Numbered from the stretch's first letter, positions 8,860 to 18,300 are shown. The stretch is 64,000 bases of DNA from JAVBLU01 sp031553225 (GCA_031553225.1 JAVBLU010000018.1:62001-126000); one strand, 5' to 3'. Translations and numbers: made by a program. The notes: a model not told the origin generated them from the letters alone.

Positions 8860-10260
8860 TCAGGTCAGCAGGTCGCACTGGATGCCCGCCAGTTTGCAGT
8901 ATGCCACGATGTCGGCGACGCGGTCGCCCGCCACGGCGTGTACGTGGTTGGAATCGAATCGCTCCACGATCGCCTGGGGATCAACCCGCACTTTCACGAA
9001 CATATGGGGCCACTGTGGCACGGTCTTGGCCGTCTCGGAGGCGTCCACGCTCACGCATTCGCCGGTGAACACGCACATGCGGTAGCGGTCCATCACGTGC
9101 GACAGCCGGGCGAAGGTCATCGCGCCGGGCTTGGCCATATAGGGGAGGTGCGCGCCCACCCCGCCGTATTTTGGGATAACCGGCACGGCCGCTACGCAAG
9201 CGAGGTTATCGCACGCCTGGCACGAGCGCGCCGCGTAATAGGTGGCCATGGCGCCGCAGTTGCACAGCGTCAGCCGCCTCCCGGCCCTGTCCACATGCCG
9301 AAAGTCCATAAACAGCGCGGGCAGGCCGCTGAGCAGGTTCAAAATGCGCATGGTCAGCGCGGCTTCGCTGTCCGCCTCGCAGGCGCAGATGATCGGGTCC
9401 CTGGGTCCGTCCCAGTCGTACGGATCGTTGAGCAGGGCGGCGGTGAGGCACTGTGTGCACTGGTACTCGCTTAAATCGTAGTGGCACTTGATGCCCACAA
9501 AATCGAACTCGCACGCGCGCACGAGGTCCTTGGCCGCAATGGCGAAGGCGGCCTGACGCCGCAGCGTCTGCGGCGTCAGTTTGCCGCCGTCGTAGGCAAT
9601 GCGCCCAAGGTGCGCCGCAAGCCAGGCGCACGCCGCGTCAAGGCGCGCCCCGTCCACCTGGTCGGCGCGGCGCACAAGTTCCAGCTCGTCCACGTGATCC
9701 ACGTCCACGCCAAACTGACGCATCCATGCATCCTGGGGCGCAACGCCCGAGCCGATGCCGATGGAGCGTCCGCCGATGAGACCGTACACCTGGCCCTGCA
9801 GCCGCACCGAAGCGTGCGCCGCCCGCACAAAGCTTACGATGCGGGCCGCGTGCTCGTCCTCTTCGGGGTCGCCATAAAACTTCTCGCATGAGCCGCCCGA
9901 CTGCCGGATCATATTCACGGCGGCCTGCAGCCCGCCAAGCCCCGGAAGCGTCCCGTCCACCGGCGCGCAGGCGGCGATGGGCACGTGCAAAAGCCGCGCT
10001 GCGATGGCCGTGTAGTTGGGAAAGGCAAAGACGGGCACGTTCAGGAGCACGGCGTCCAGATCCTGGGCGTTTAGCCACTTGGCCAGAAGCCCGGCCTGCC
10101 TGTTGCCGTGCACGATGTCCGGCGCTTGAACCACTTCGATGTTCCCGGCTCGCTCCAGCGCCATTTGCAGACGCCCGGCGTGGGCCAAAATAGCCGGCGT
10201 CAGCGTTTCGTGCACGCGCAGCCGCCCGTCGGAGAACGAGAGGATGCCGACGCGCATCAT
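8860..10260 (-). CDS. L-fucose/L-arabinose isomerase-like protein
   Basis: A 466-residue protein of the FucI/AraA fold. It starts MMRVGILSFSDGRLRVHE and carries ICACEADSEAALTMRIL near residue 300, the region where these isomerases hold the catalytic and manganese-binding Glu, followed by LFMDFRHVD and a cysteine-rich stretch (CNCGAMA, CQACDNLAC). A C-terminal SNHVHAVAGD could supply the metal His. It should convert an aldose to a ketose in the cytoplasm, but the sugar is not readable. Its ATG overlaps the stop of the large glycosidase gene by 4 bases, which ties the isomerase to the glycosidase product. Confidence 0.85.
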   Translation of the reverse strand: MMRVGILSFSDGRLRVHETLTPAILAHAGRLQMALERAGNIEVVQAPDIVHGNRQAGLLAKWLNAQDLDAVLLNVPVFAFPNYTAIAARLLHVPIAACAPVDGTLPGLGGLQAAVNMIRQSGGSCEKFYGDPEEDEHAARIVSFVRAAHASVRLQGQVYGLIGGRSIGIGSGVAPQDAWMRQFGVDVDHVDELELVRRADQVDGARLDAACAWLAAHLGRIAYDGGKLTPQTLRRQAAFAIAAKDLVRACEFDFVGIKCHYDLSEYQCTQCLTAALLNDPYDWDGPRDPIICACEADSEAALTMRILNLLSGLPALFMDFRHVDRAGRRLTLCNCGAMATYYAARSCQACDNLACVAAVPVIPKYGGVGAHLPYMAKPGAMTFARLSHVMDRYRMCVFTGECVSVDASETAKTVPQWPHMFVKVRVDPQAIVERFDSNHVHAVAGDRVADIVAYCKLAGIQCDLLT

Positions 10261-13200
10261 AACGCACCGCCCACTTTCATTACGTGATAGGGCGTCTGCC
10301 GGCGGAAGTCGGGGGACAGGATGCCCTCGCCCGTCGCATCCACAGCGTCAAACCAGTACAGATGGATGTAATGCGGGTCCAGATCGCCGCCCGGGATCAC
10401 GCCCTGCCACTGTCCGTCCCGAAGGGTCATGTCCACATGCTTCACCGGCAGGTAGTGGTTGCCGCAGGTATGGTGCAGGCGCACGGCCTTCAGGGGATAG
10501 GCGCTGCTCACGCTCGCCTTAATGAGCACATCCTGCCCCGCCACTGCAGATGCGACAGGGTCGTGCACAAGCGAGATGGCGGACGGTCCGGCAGCGGCCA
10601 GAAAGCGTACCTCCGGGCTGCAGGACAAAAGCCCGTCGCACGCCTTCACCTCGATGTGGTAACTCCCTTCCCCGGCGCCCTGAAGCGCCTCGATGCGCGC
10701 GGCGTAAGCGCCGGGATGAACGGGCGCCATGGGCAGCCGCTTTTGCGCGCCGTCTTGCGTTAGCACAAGCGCGCAGGCGGCGATGCCGGAGGGCGCGGCC
10801 GCGGTGGCCGTCACCGTGTCGCCCGGCGCGAGCACGCCGCGGGGCATGCTGCGGATGGCAGGAGCCAGCGTGCGGATCACAAGCCCGCTCAAAAACCAGT
10901 TTCCGTCCAGATGAAGGCGCACAGGCGCGCCGCTGACAGCCACAGGGAAGACCAGCGTCTTCTCCTTCATCGGCTGAAGCGTCACATCGTTGTAGACCGT
11001 CGTCCCCACGCGCGCGCTGAATGGCCCGCGCATGCCCGCCGTGGGCGTGCGGTCGCACAGCAGCAGCGTCACCTCGTACGCGCCGTCCGGAAGGTCCACG
11101 CGGAAAACGGCTGGGCCCTCGCCGGTCAGCGCATCCTCAAAGAGCGGGCTGCGCCAGCCCTTCATCTGGTCGGTAGGCCGCACGATCATCATATCGCGCC
11201 GCAGCGGCTCGATATGGTTGTCGTTCAGCCGCACGAGCGGCATGGGGATGGCCGAAGGATCCCCGCTTTCAAAGCCGAATCCGACCTGCGCGCTGTAGCG
11301 GCTCTCCTGCGACGCCAGGGAAAATCCGCGCTCGATGGAATAATCCTCCAGCATGGGGAACGCCCGGTGGGCCGAGAGCATCGGGCCCTTTGGCTGCGCG
11401 CCGAAGTCGAAGCCCTTCGCAAACGCCCCCAGTCCCTCGTACAGGCGAAGCATTTCCTGCACGCGCAGCTCGTCCTCATATACGAAGGTCAGCTTGGTCT
11501 TCCAGCTTCCGGCATCGGTCGGCCCGGTGACCATAAAGCCGTTGTACACATTCTGAGTCAGCGCCACCATCCGCTCCCAACAGCCCGTGGCGGTGCGCAT
11601 ATGGTCGCTGCAATCGCGCAGCAGCGCGATGTCCATGCTCTTGTACCAGCGCATCAAGGACAACGCGGCGCGCGTTTTGGCCGCGTGGTACAGCCCGAGG
11701 AAGGCCATAACCTTAAAGTCCGTAAGCGTGGCGTCGAGCTCCTTGGAAACAACAGCCCCCCGCTTATTCTCCAGCGCGGCGATGGCCGACAGTGTGGCCG
11801 ACGCCTTTTCCTCGAAACGCGCGGCCGACGCCATAGGCGTGAAGCGGCCTGTCGCCTGGCCGGAGAACTCCTCCTCCACCTGTTCGGGGATGGTTTTCAG
11901 CACGCAGGCGTCCGGCGTGGGCGTTTGCATGTAAAAGTCGAGCACGCCGCCCAGGTCGATCTCCGGCCAGATGTACATGTTCGGGTCGGAGAGAGAATAG
12001 TGCGTCAGGAAGGTGATGATGTCCGAGCCGCTTTGGTATACACGCGCAACATCCGCCGCCAGCGCGCCGAAGCGCTCCGTCAGGGCGGCCATGTACGCGC
12101 CCGCTCCGCAGTCCGGGTTGTACCCGAAACGCCCCATCAGGGTCTGGAACAGCCAGTGACGCTCGTCCTCAAACTGATAGTACTCGTCCTCGCGGTTTTT
12201 CATGATCCGCCAGTTGCCCGGCTCGTTCCCGTACCCCTTCTGCGCCATCAGCATGTTCAGCTCAAAGCCCGTGCCGCCGCCCAGCTTCAGCGAGTGCACG
12301 AATCGCTTGGCATACTCCGGGTCGCCCCACAAGAGCAGACGAGGGGAGCCCAGCGTCCACACCTGCCAGATGAAGTCGCACGGGAGCGGCTGCTGCAGCA
12401 CGTCGGAGTAGCTGTAGCCCGGGCTGGTTTTGGCGGGCTGATAAGGCGCGCCCATAAACTCCGCCCAGTATTTGCAGGAGAGCCGCGTGCCGGGATACTG
12501 CAAAGCGTCCTGCAGCGTGGCCTTCTCGGCCATCCAGCACCGAAAATCGAAGATGAACGGCCTGCCGCATTCGCGCATGGCCTTAAAGAGCGTATTGTGA
12601 AAAAATTCGCTCTGTATCTCGCGCGGTATGCCCGATTCTTCGTTTGCCCGAATCTGCAGCCCCTTGATGTCGGGGTATTCGGCGATGAGCTTTTTCATAC
12701 CCGCATAGGTGTACGCGGGCAGATTCTCTTTGGTCAGCCCCTTCACAAACGTGGGCTGCGTGGCGCGCCAATCCTGCTCGCCGCCCTTCCAAGGGCACAC
12801 CTGCCAAATGCCAACGATGAAATCGATGCCGCGCTTGGCAGCGTACCTCGATATGAAGAGCAGCATCTCGCGGTTGCGGGCGATCACCTGGGCGTCGGCA
12901 TTCGCTGCGTACACCTCGGGAAACTCCGGCATGTTCAGGAAGTAGGCGAACATGGGCGCTAAGTACGAGGTCTGGTGCGAGAACACCAAATTGTAGGAAT
13001 TGTAGCGGTCGTACGCCATGGAATCGAACGTCTTTGTCCAATACGCCTTGTCGTAGAACCAGTCCTTCTCGCAGTCCTCGTTGTGCAAAAACTTATAGAT
13101 GCCACGCGTCTTCACAAAGGGCGACTGACAGACGGCCTGCGCCGTTCCTTCAGCCGCCAACCGCTCGGCCAGCTCGAAGCAGCCGTACATTAGGCCATTG

Positions 13201-13427
13201 TCGTCCGAACCGAGCACGGCGTACTCGCCCTTGCCAAGAGGGGCCAGGCTGAATGCCTCCGCGCCTTGGGGAAGGGCCACGCCGCGCGCGGCGATTTCCT
13301 GCGCCTGCGGCGTGCCCGCCACGGCGCAGATAACCTGAGCGTCGCCCTTTTGCTGCTGAAGGCGGGAAACGCCGTACGCGGCCGCCTCGCCCAGCGTCCC
13401 GTGCGCATCCACCCGGATCGTGCTCAT
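10257..13427 (-). CDS. Large putative cytoplasmic glycoside hydrolase (alpha-glucuronidase/GH115-like fold)
   Basis: A 1056-residue protein without signal peptide. The first 95 residues look like the small alpha/beta domain that precedes GH20/GH67/GH115 barrels (YAVLGSDDNGLMYGCFELAERL). A TIM-barrel region follows at roughly 105-480 (TRGIYKFLHNEDCEKDW, AYDRYNSYNLVF, GLQIRANEESGIPREIQSE, SCKYWAEFMGAPYQP). A helical middle part and a beta-rich C-terminal part with Ig-like strands come last. Acidic residues in the ANEESG segment are catalytic candidates, by inference only. I do not recognise a named family. It sits directly after the LacI gene and is coupled to the isomerase, so it probably cleaves imported oligosaccharides inside the cell. 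The start ATG follows AGGAGG. Confidence 0.75.
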   Translation of the reverse strand: MSTIRVDAHGTLGEAAAYGVSRLQQQKGDAQVICAVAGTPQAQEIAARGVALPQGAEAFSLAPLGKGEYAVLGSDDNGLMYGCFELAERLAAEGTAQAVCQSPFVKTRGIYKFLHNEDCEKDWFYDKAYWTKTFDSMAYDRYNSYNLVFSHQTSYLAPMFAYFLNMPEFPEVYAANADAQVIARNREMLLFISRYAAKRGIDFIVGIWQVCPWKGGEQDWRATQPTFVKGLTKENLPAYTYAGMKKLIAEYPDIKGLQIRANEESGIPREIQSEFFHNTLFKAMRECGRPFIFDFRCWMAEKATLQDALQYPGTRLSCKYWAEFMGAPYQPAKTSPGYSYSDVLQQPLPCDFIWQVWTLGSPRLLLWGDPEYAKRFVHSLKLGGGTGFELNMLMAQKGYGNEPGNWRIMKNREDEYYQFEDERHWLFQTLMGRFGYNPDCGAGAYMAALTERFGALAADVARVYQSGSDIITFLTHYSLSDPNMYIWPEIDLGGVLDFYMQTPTPDACVLKTIPEQVEEEFSGQATGRFTPMASAARFEEKASATLSAIAALENKRGAVVSKELDATLTDFKVMAFLGLYHAAKTRAALSLMRWYKSMDIALLRDCSDHMRTATGCWERMVALTQNVYNGFMVTGPTDAGSWKTKLTFVYEDELRVQEMLRLYEGLGAFAKGFDFGAQPKGPMLSAHRAFPMLEDYSIERGFSLASQESRYSAQVGFGFESGDPSAIPMPLVRLNDNHIEPLRRDMMIVRPTDQMKGWRSPLFEDALTGEGPAVFRVDLPDGAYEVTLLLCDRTPTAGMRGPFSARVGTTVYNDVTLQPMKEKTLVFPVAVSGAPVRLHLDGNWFLSGLVIRTLAPAIRSMPRGVLAPGDTVTATAAAPSGIAACALVLTQDGAQKRLPMAPVHPGAYAARIEALQGAGEGSYHIEVKACDGLLSCSPEVRFLAAAGPSAISLVHDPVASAVAGQDVLIKASVSSAYPLKAVRLHHTCGNHYLPVKHVDMTLRDGQWQGVIPGGDLDPHYIHLYWFDAVDATGEGILSPDFRRQTPYHVMKVGGAL

Positions 13428-13442
13428 ATACAGGCCTCCTCT

Positions 13443-14444
13443 TTATTTGTTTACAGCGCCCAGCGTTTCGCGCGGGCGCGGTTCGGGCTGCAGCATCACC
13501 CGGCTGCCCGCGGTTTCGCCGTGATCGATGCTCCGCAGAAGCGTCTTCATGCTGGAGACGCCCAGCTCGTATTTGGGGCGGTGGATGGTGGTCAGCGCGG
13601 GGATGACCAGCTCCGCGATGTCGATATCGTCATACCCGACGACGGACAGATCGCCGGGCACGGATAAGCCCATGTTGTGTGCGGCGCGCAGCGCGCCGAT
13701 GGCCAGCGTGTCGTTGGATCCAAAGAGCGCCGACGGCCTGTCGTGCAGGGAAAGCATAGCCATGGCCTGATCAAACCCCGAGTGCCACTGGTAGCGCCCC
13801 GTGCCGATCAGCGCGTCATCCACGGGCAAACCGGCCTGATCGAGCGCGTCGCAGTAGCCGCGGAAGCGCTCCTGATCGCTTCGCCCGTCCATGGTGCCCC
13901 GCAAAAAACCGATGCGCCGGTGCCCCTGCTCAAGGATCATCCGCATGGCCATCAGCGCGCCGCTGTAGTCGTCCACGTTCACCACGCTGAAGGCCCCCCC
14001 GTCGGCGAACGCGTCCACAAGCACCAGCGTCACCTTCCGCGAGAGCGCCAAAATGTCACTCATGGGCAGGTACGGTTTCACGAGAATCATGCCGTCCACC
14101 TTGCGTTCCAGCATCAGGTCGATGAAGGCGCTTTCCTTCTGCGCGCTGCGGTCGTTGTTGCCCAAGAACACCGTGTATCCCTGCTCGGCCGCCTGATTTT
14201 GCGCGCCGCGCGCAAGTTCCGGGTAGAATGGGTTGACGATGTCGGGCACGATCAGGCAAACGCTGCGCGAGCGGTTTGTTTTCAGCATGCGGGCGACGCT
14301 GTTCGGCCGGTAATTCATCTTCGCAATGGCGTCCAGTACGCGCTGGCGGTTCTCAGGCGTAACCGTGGGGATGTTGTTGAGCACGTTGGACACCGTGCCG
14401 ACGGACACACCCGCTTCCTTGGCCACCTGCTTGATCGTATACAC
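13443..14444 (-). CDS. LacI-family transcriptional repressor of locus A
   Basis: A 333-residue regulator. The HTH is YTIKQVAKEAGVSVGTVSNV at the very N terminus, followed by the hinge region with RPNSVARMLK and a periplasmic-binding-protein-like effector domain (VCLIVPDIVNPFYPELARG, NDTLAIGALRAAHNMG, SVVGYDDIDIAELVIPALTT). I chose the GTG at 14444 because AAAGAG lies 7-8 bases upstream. An upstream TTG at 14489 lacks a ribosome site. The gene sits between the binding-protein gene and the glycosidase gene. Its likely operators are the palindromes at 16300 and 18273, whose central CG fits LacI-type sites. Confidence 0.92.
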   Translation of the reverse strand: MYTIKQVAKEAGVSVGTVSNVLNNIPTVTPENRQRVLDAIAKMNYRPNSVARMLKTNRSRSVCLIVPDIVNPFYPELARGAQNQAAEQGYTVFLGNNDRSAQKESAFIDLMLERKVDGMILVKPYLPMSDILALSRKVTLVLVDAFADGGAFSVVNVDDYSGALMAMRMILEQGHRRIGFLRGTMDGRSDQERFRGYCDALDQAGLPVDDALIGTGRYQWHSGFDQAMAMLSLHDRPSALFGSNDTLAIGALRAAHNMGLSVPGDLSVVGYDDIDIAELVIPALTTIHRPKYELGVSSMKTLLRSIDHGETAGSRVMLQPEPRPRETLGAVNK

Positions 14445-14497
14445 TGAAGCACTCTTTTCGTCATGGTATCGTTGAAACAGCGCAGGCAATGGGGGAG

Positions 14498-14521
14498 GGC
14501 TGGAGAGAAAGCTCTCCAGCC
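14498..14521 (-). terminator. Intercistronic hairpin after the binding-protein gene
   Basis: A perfect 10-bp stem (GGCTGGAGAG/CTCTCCAGCC) with loop AAAG lies 21 bp past the stop of the solute-binding protein and before the LacI gene. No T-run follows in the minus direction, so it is more likely a partial terminator or mRNA-stabilising hairpin than a full stop. It would keep binding-protein mRNA higher than that of the downstream enzymes. Confidence 0.6.
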
Positions 14522-14542
14522 GCTCCGTAGCGTGATGCGCTT

Positions 14543-16249
14543 TTATTTGCGGGTCTGGTAGCGCGCGTAGGCGGCCTCGTAGATCGAGATGACCTCGTCG
14601 ATGTTCTTCTTTTTTATCTCGCTTACGTAGGCGTCAAAGTTATCCAGCGTTTGGGTGCCGGTAATCCACTTAGTATAGTTTTCATCCACGTACGTGCGGA
14701 TGTCGGCCATCAGCTCGTTGATGCGCTGCGCCTCCTGAAAGTTGGGGGTGAGCGGGGGCAGCACAAGCGACTTGTCGGAGTTGGCGAACACGTCGGCGGT
14801 CTCGCGCACGCCGGGATACTTGAGGATCTGGGTGAACCCGTCGGGATCCTGAATATAGGCGTTCCAGATCGGGCACTGGCCGTACTTGGAAAGCATTTGA
14901 ACAGGGGAGAGCTTGGGATCGTTCAGAATGAAGTCCTTCAGCACGGGCTTGCCGTTCTTCATGTCGTAGGCTTCGCCTTCCTTGCCGAAGTTGATGAGCA
15001 GGTGGCCTTCGGGCGAATAGTCAAAATCCAGCCAGCGGGCCGTCTCGCTTGGGTACTTGTTCTTGGTGGAGATGGCGGCGCCGGCGCCTTCCGTGGCGCG
15101 GTGCGCGATGCCGGAGGGGTTGTAGCTCACGCCTATGTCCTTGGTCTGCGGCCATACGGAGCCCACCAGCTGAAAGTCCTTTTGGCTTTGCATCAGCCCC
15201 ATAAAGGTGGACATGTTGCCGGCCAGATACCCGCCGAAGCTGCCGCCGATGTTGCCGGTCACCTTGGCGTTAAACTTCGTGCCGTCGGTGGAGGCCAGAT
15301 CCTGATCGATCAGGCCTTCTTTATACCATTTCGCCATCTCGGCCACGTGCGCCTTGTAGCCGGGCTGAATAACGCCGTACTGGATTTTGCCGCTCTTGTC
15401 CAGATAGAACTCGCGCAGGTTGCCATAGGCGGGGATAAAGCGGTGCAGCGCGCCCCAGCCCGTGCCGATGAAGGGGATCTCGTCCTTCTGGCCGTTGCCG
15501 TTGCAGTCGGTGTTCTTGATGGCGGTAAGCACGTCATACCAATCGTCCATGGTCACGGGAGCCTTCTTGCCCATCCCGTCCAGCCAGTCCTTACGCAGCA
15601 TCAGGCCTTCCGTGTGGCGAATCCAGTTTTCCAGGCGGAAGAATGTGAAGTAATACATGCGGCCGGAGTCGGTGGTGATGTCCTTTTTTATCTGCGGGTC
15701 CTTGTTAAAGATGGCCGAGTAGTTCGGGCAATCCTTCTCCATCAGGGGCTTCAGGTCGATGATCAGTCCGTCGTCGATGGCCTTGTCCGGTCCGCCGGGA
15801 TAGCCCCACCAGCTGCGGTACAGGATGTCGGCCAGATCGCCGGAGGAGACCATCAGGTTGAATTTTTCGTTCGCCTGCCCTGCCGGGGGATGCAAAAACT
15901 CGATGTGAATGCCGGTGATGCGCTCCAGCTCCTGGTACGCCGATTGCTCCGCGTAGCTTTTGATGGTGGCGGAAGCCTTTGCGTCAAACTCGATAAAATA
16001 GGTCAGTGTGATCGGCTTGTCGGTAATGCGGTTGGCCGCAGGCGCGGCCGAGGGGGCGGGCGCGGAGGTGACGGCCGCCGGCGTCGCAGCGGCAGGCGCA
16101 GCAGCCGTGGCGGAGGGCTTGGCCGTTGCGGGTGCGGCCTGGGTTGGCGCGGCCGGGGCGGGCGTTGTCGCGGGCGCGCTTGCGCATGCGGCCAGCAAAG
16201 CCAGGACGAGCGCGATGGCCACTAGGACGGTAGCTCGGCGTGCATTCAT
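14543..16249 (-). CDS. Sugar ABC transporter solute-binding lipoprotein (locus A)
   Basis: A 568-residue protein. The signal peptide MNARRATVLVAIALVLALLAACAS ends in a lipobox (LLAAC), so it is lipid-anchored outside the membrane. An Ala/Pro/Thr linker follows, then an LplA-like family 1 binding domain (LTYFIEFDAKA, DLADILYRSWWGYPGG, KNTDCNGNGQKDEIPF). That last segment resembles calcium-loop-like DxNxNGxxDE motifs often seen in these large oligosaccharide binders. The start ATG 16249 follows AGGAGG. An in-frame ATG further upstream would spoil the signal peptide. It forms one import system with the two permeases upstream. No ATPase gene is present, so a shared MsmK-like ATPase is expected elsewhere. 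Confidence 0.93.
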   Translation of the reverse strand: MNARRATVLVAIALVLALLAACASAPATTPAPAAPTQAAPATAKPSATAAAPAAATPAAVTSAPAPSAAPAANRITDKPITLTYFIEFDAKASATIKSYAEQSAYQELERITGIHIEFLHPPAGQANEKFNLMVSSGDLADILYRSWWGYPGGPDKAIDDGLIIDLKPLMEKDCPNYSAIFNKDPQIKKDITTDSGRMYYFTFFRLENWIRHTEGLMLRKDWLDGMGKKAPVTMDDWYDVLTAIKNTDCNGNGQKDEIPFIGTGWGALHRFIPAYGNLREFYLDKSGKIQYGVIQPGYKAHVAEMAKWYKEGLIDQDLASTDGTKFNAKVTGNIGGSFGGYLAGNMSTFMGLMQSQKDFQLVGSVWPQTKDIGVSYNPSGIAHRATEGAGAAISTKNKYPSETARWLDFDYSPEGHLLINFGKEGEAYDMKNGKPVLKDFILNDPKLSPVQMLSKYGQCPIWNAYIQDPDGFTQILKYPGVRETADVFANSDKSLVLPPLTPNFQEAQRINELMADIRTYVDENYTKWITGTQTLDNFDAYVSEIKKKNIDEVISIYEAAYARYQTRK

Positions 16250-16299
16250 GGATGAGCCTCCTCTTTCTTTCAGATCCATATGCCCACTTCCCGCTCCTG

Positions 16300-16311
16300 T
16301 GAATCGATTCA
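16300..16311. promoter_or_regulatory. Second LacI-type operator, before the binding-protein gene
   Basis: The 12-bp perfect palindrome TGAATCGATTCA is identical to the core of the operator at 18273-18288. It lies 51 bp upstream of the binding-protein start, in the gap after the permease gene. It may allow looping with the main operator or control an internal promoter. No clear -10 box is visible next to it. Confidence 0.65.
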
Positions 16312-16371
16312 TCGGATTGGTGAAGCCTGCAACATACGCAAGGCGGCGTGCGCCTTATGCGGACCTGCGCG

Positions 16372-17253
16372 TTACCCCTTAATCGCGCCGATCATAATGC
16401 CCTTAACAAAATACTTTTGCAAATACGGGTATACCACCAGCACGGGCAGCGTGGCGATGACGATGGTGGCGTATTTTACGCTCTCGCCGATCATCTCCTT
16501 ATCGGTGCCGCCCACGGACGTGAGCATGTCGGCCGTGCTGTTGTTGATGAGGATCTCGCGCAGAATCAGCTGCAGAGGGTACTGCTCGCGCTTTTGCAGG
16601 AACAGCATAGCGTTGAACCAGCCGTTCCAGTGGCCCACCGCGCAGTACAAAATGATGACGGCAATGGAGGGCAGGGCCAGCGGCACCATGATGCGGGCAA
16701 AAATAGTCAGATCGTTCGCGCCGTCGATACGCGCCGATTCCTCCAGGCTTTCGGGGATGGAGGCAAAGGCCGTGCGCAGGATGATGAGATTGAACGTGGA
16801 GATGGCCGTGGGCAGGATGACGGCGAACATGGACCCGAGCAGCCCCAGCGCCTTTACCTGCAGGTAGAACGGGATGAGCCCGCCCCCGAAGTACATGGTG
16901 AACACGGCGGCCAGCATGATGCCGTTGCGCAGCATCAGCTGCTTGCGCGAAACCACGTAGGCGCTCATGCTGGTGAGCACGATATTGATGAGCGTGCCCA
17001 CGACCACCAGAAACAACGTGTTCAGGTAGCCGGTGCCGATCATCGGGTTGGTAAACACCAGCTGAAACGCCAGCGTGGAAAACCCAAGCGGCAGAATGAG
17101 GAAGCCCTGATGCTGCATCAGCTTCAGCGCGTCGGAAAACGACGCGGAGACGACATACCAAAACGGATACGCCGTGACGAACACAAGCAGCAGCATCATC
17201 AGCACGTTGAAGCCGTCGAAGACGATTTCGCCCGCCGAGCGCTTCACCACCAT
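16372..17253 (-). CDS. Sugar ABC transporter permease, YtcP/LplC type (locus A)
   Basis: A 293-residue membrane protein with six predicted helices. The EAA-loop motif near residue 185 reads ESLEESARIDGANDLTIFARI, and the C terminus ends FVKGIMIGAIKG, both typical of CUT1-type permeases of this subgroup. It pairs with the LplB-like permease upstream (36-bp gap) to form the channel for an oligosaccharide. Confidence 0.95.
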   Translation of the reverse strand: MVVKRSAGEIVFDGFNVLMMLLLVFVTAYPFWYVVSASFSDALKLMQHQGFLILPLGFSTLAFQLVFTNPMIGTGYLNTLFLVVVGTLINIVLTSMSAYVVSRKQLMLRNGIMLAAVFTMYFGGGLIPFYLQVKALGLLGSMFAVILPTAISTFNLIILRTAFASIPESLEESARIDGANDLTIFARIMVPLALPSIAVIILYCAVGHWNGWFNAMLFLQKREQYPLQLILREILINNSTADMLTSVGGTDKEMIGESVKYATIVIATLPVLVVYPYLQKYFVKGIMIGAIKG

Positions 17254-17289
17254 GCGCGTCCCTCCCTTGCTGCCGCATTCGCGGCCCTC

Positions 17290-18243
17290 TTACCAAAGGC
17301 CGCTGGAGCCGAACTTCTTACTGAGCGTATTCGCCAGGATCAGGATGATGAAGTTGATGAGCGAGTTAAACAGTCCAACCGCGGAGGAGTAGCTGTAGGC
17401 GAATTCCTCCAGGCCGCGCCTGTATACAAAGGAGGAGATAACGTCCGCCGTTGCGTATATGCCCGGGTTGTATAGCAGGATAATCTTCTCAAAGCCTAGG
17501 CTCATCAACGATCCAAGCCGCAGAATGAGCAGAATGATGATCGTCTCGCGGATGCCCGGGAGCGTTATGTGGATGACCTGCTGCAGGCGGCTCGCGCCGT
17601 CGATTGTGGCCGCCTCGTACTGCTCCACGTCGATGCCGGCCAGGGCCGCGATGTAGATGATGGACCCCCAGCCGACGGTCTGCCATACGTCGGAAATCAC
17701 GTAGATCGGGCGGAAGGCGTTCGGGTTTTGCAGCAGGCTGGCCCTGGGCAGGCCGAACAGGGCGCCGATGTCGTTGATCAGCCCGTCGCTGGCGGTAAAC
17801 TCGCGTATCATGCCGCACACGACCATTATTGAGATGAAGTGCGGCAGATAGCTGAGCGTCTGCACGAAACGCTTGAAGCGCATGGAGCGCAGCTCATTGA
17901 GCAGCAGGGCCAGCAGAATGGGGGAGGGAAAACCGAACGCGAGGTTCAGCAGGTTGATGATGAGCGTGTTGCCTACCAGGCGGATGAAATAGCTGCTGTT
18001 GAAGAACGACCGAAAGTGCTTCAGGCCCACCCAGGGGCTGCCGGCGACGCCCAGGTTGGGAATAAAGTCACGGAAGGCGATCTGCGCTCCGTACATGGGC
18101 ATGTAGTGAAAGAGGATGTAATACGCCAGCATGGGTATGGCCATTACATACAAAAGCCAATACTGAACAAAGTTTTTACGAAGGGCCGCGAGGTATCTCG
18201 CAGTCCTCCCCGGCGATCCAAGCTTTGGCGTCAATACGGTCAT
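17290..18243 (-). CDS. Sugar ABC transporter permease, LplB type (locus A)
   Basis: A 317-residue membrane protein with the LplB-family N-terminal signature YILFHYMPMYGAQIAFRDF, and an EAA loop YEAATIDGASRLQQVIHITLPG near residue 220. It ends SKKFGSSGLW, the usual tail of this family. It is the first gene of the minus-strand operon, 30 bp downstream of the operator palindrome and close to a consensus promoter. Confidence 0.95.
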   Translation of the reverse strand: MTVLTPKLGSPGRTARYLAALRKNFVQYWLLYVMAIPMLAYYILFHYMPMYGAQIAFRDFIPNLGVAGSPWVGLKHFRSFFNSSYFIRLVGNTLIINLLNLAFGFPSPILLALLLNELRSMRFKRFVQTLSYLPHFISIMVVCGMIREFTASDGLINDIGALFGLPRASLLQNPNAFRPIYVISDVWQTVGWGSIIYIAALAGIDVEQYEAATIDGASRLQQVIHITLPGIRETIIILLILRLGSLMSLGFEKIILLYNPGIYATADVISSFVYRRGLEEFAYSYSSAVGLFNSLINFIILILANTLSKKFGSSGLW

Positions 18244-18272
18244 GAACCTGATCCTTTCGCGTATACGGCCTT

Positions 18273-18288
18273 AATGAATCGATTCATT
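18273..18288. promoter_or_regulatory. Main LacI-type operator of locus A
   Basis: A perfect 16-bp palindrome AATGAATCGATTCATT lies 13 bp downstream of the minus-strand -10 box and 30 bp upstream of the first permease gene, so a bound repressor would cover the transcription start. The central CG is characteristic of LacI-family sites. The core recurs at 16300-16311. It does not match a cre site well, which argues for the local LacI protein rather than CcpA. Confidence 0.8.
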
Positions 18289-18300
18289 TCGTTTACGATT

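Noticed and set aside
10911..12962. 683-codon plus-strand open frame
   Set aside because: It is the reverse-complement shadow of the 1056-residue glycosidase gene, His/Arg-rich, without family motifs or ribosome site.
14465..14482. Possible third LacI operator near the lacI start (TGGTATCGTTGAAACA)
   Set aside because: It has a central CG, but the two halves are not complementary and it does not match TGAATCGATTCA.
14651..16225. 524-codon plus-strand open frame
   Set aside because: Antisense to the locus A binding-protein gene. The Gly/Arg-rich end mirrors the Ala/Pro linker of that gene.
18273..18288. cre site for CcpA
   Set aside because: The palindrome lacks the AA/TT positions of the cre consensus and is repeated near the cognate LacI operon genes, so a local LacI operator is the better reading.
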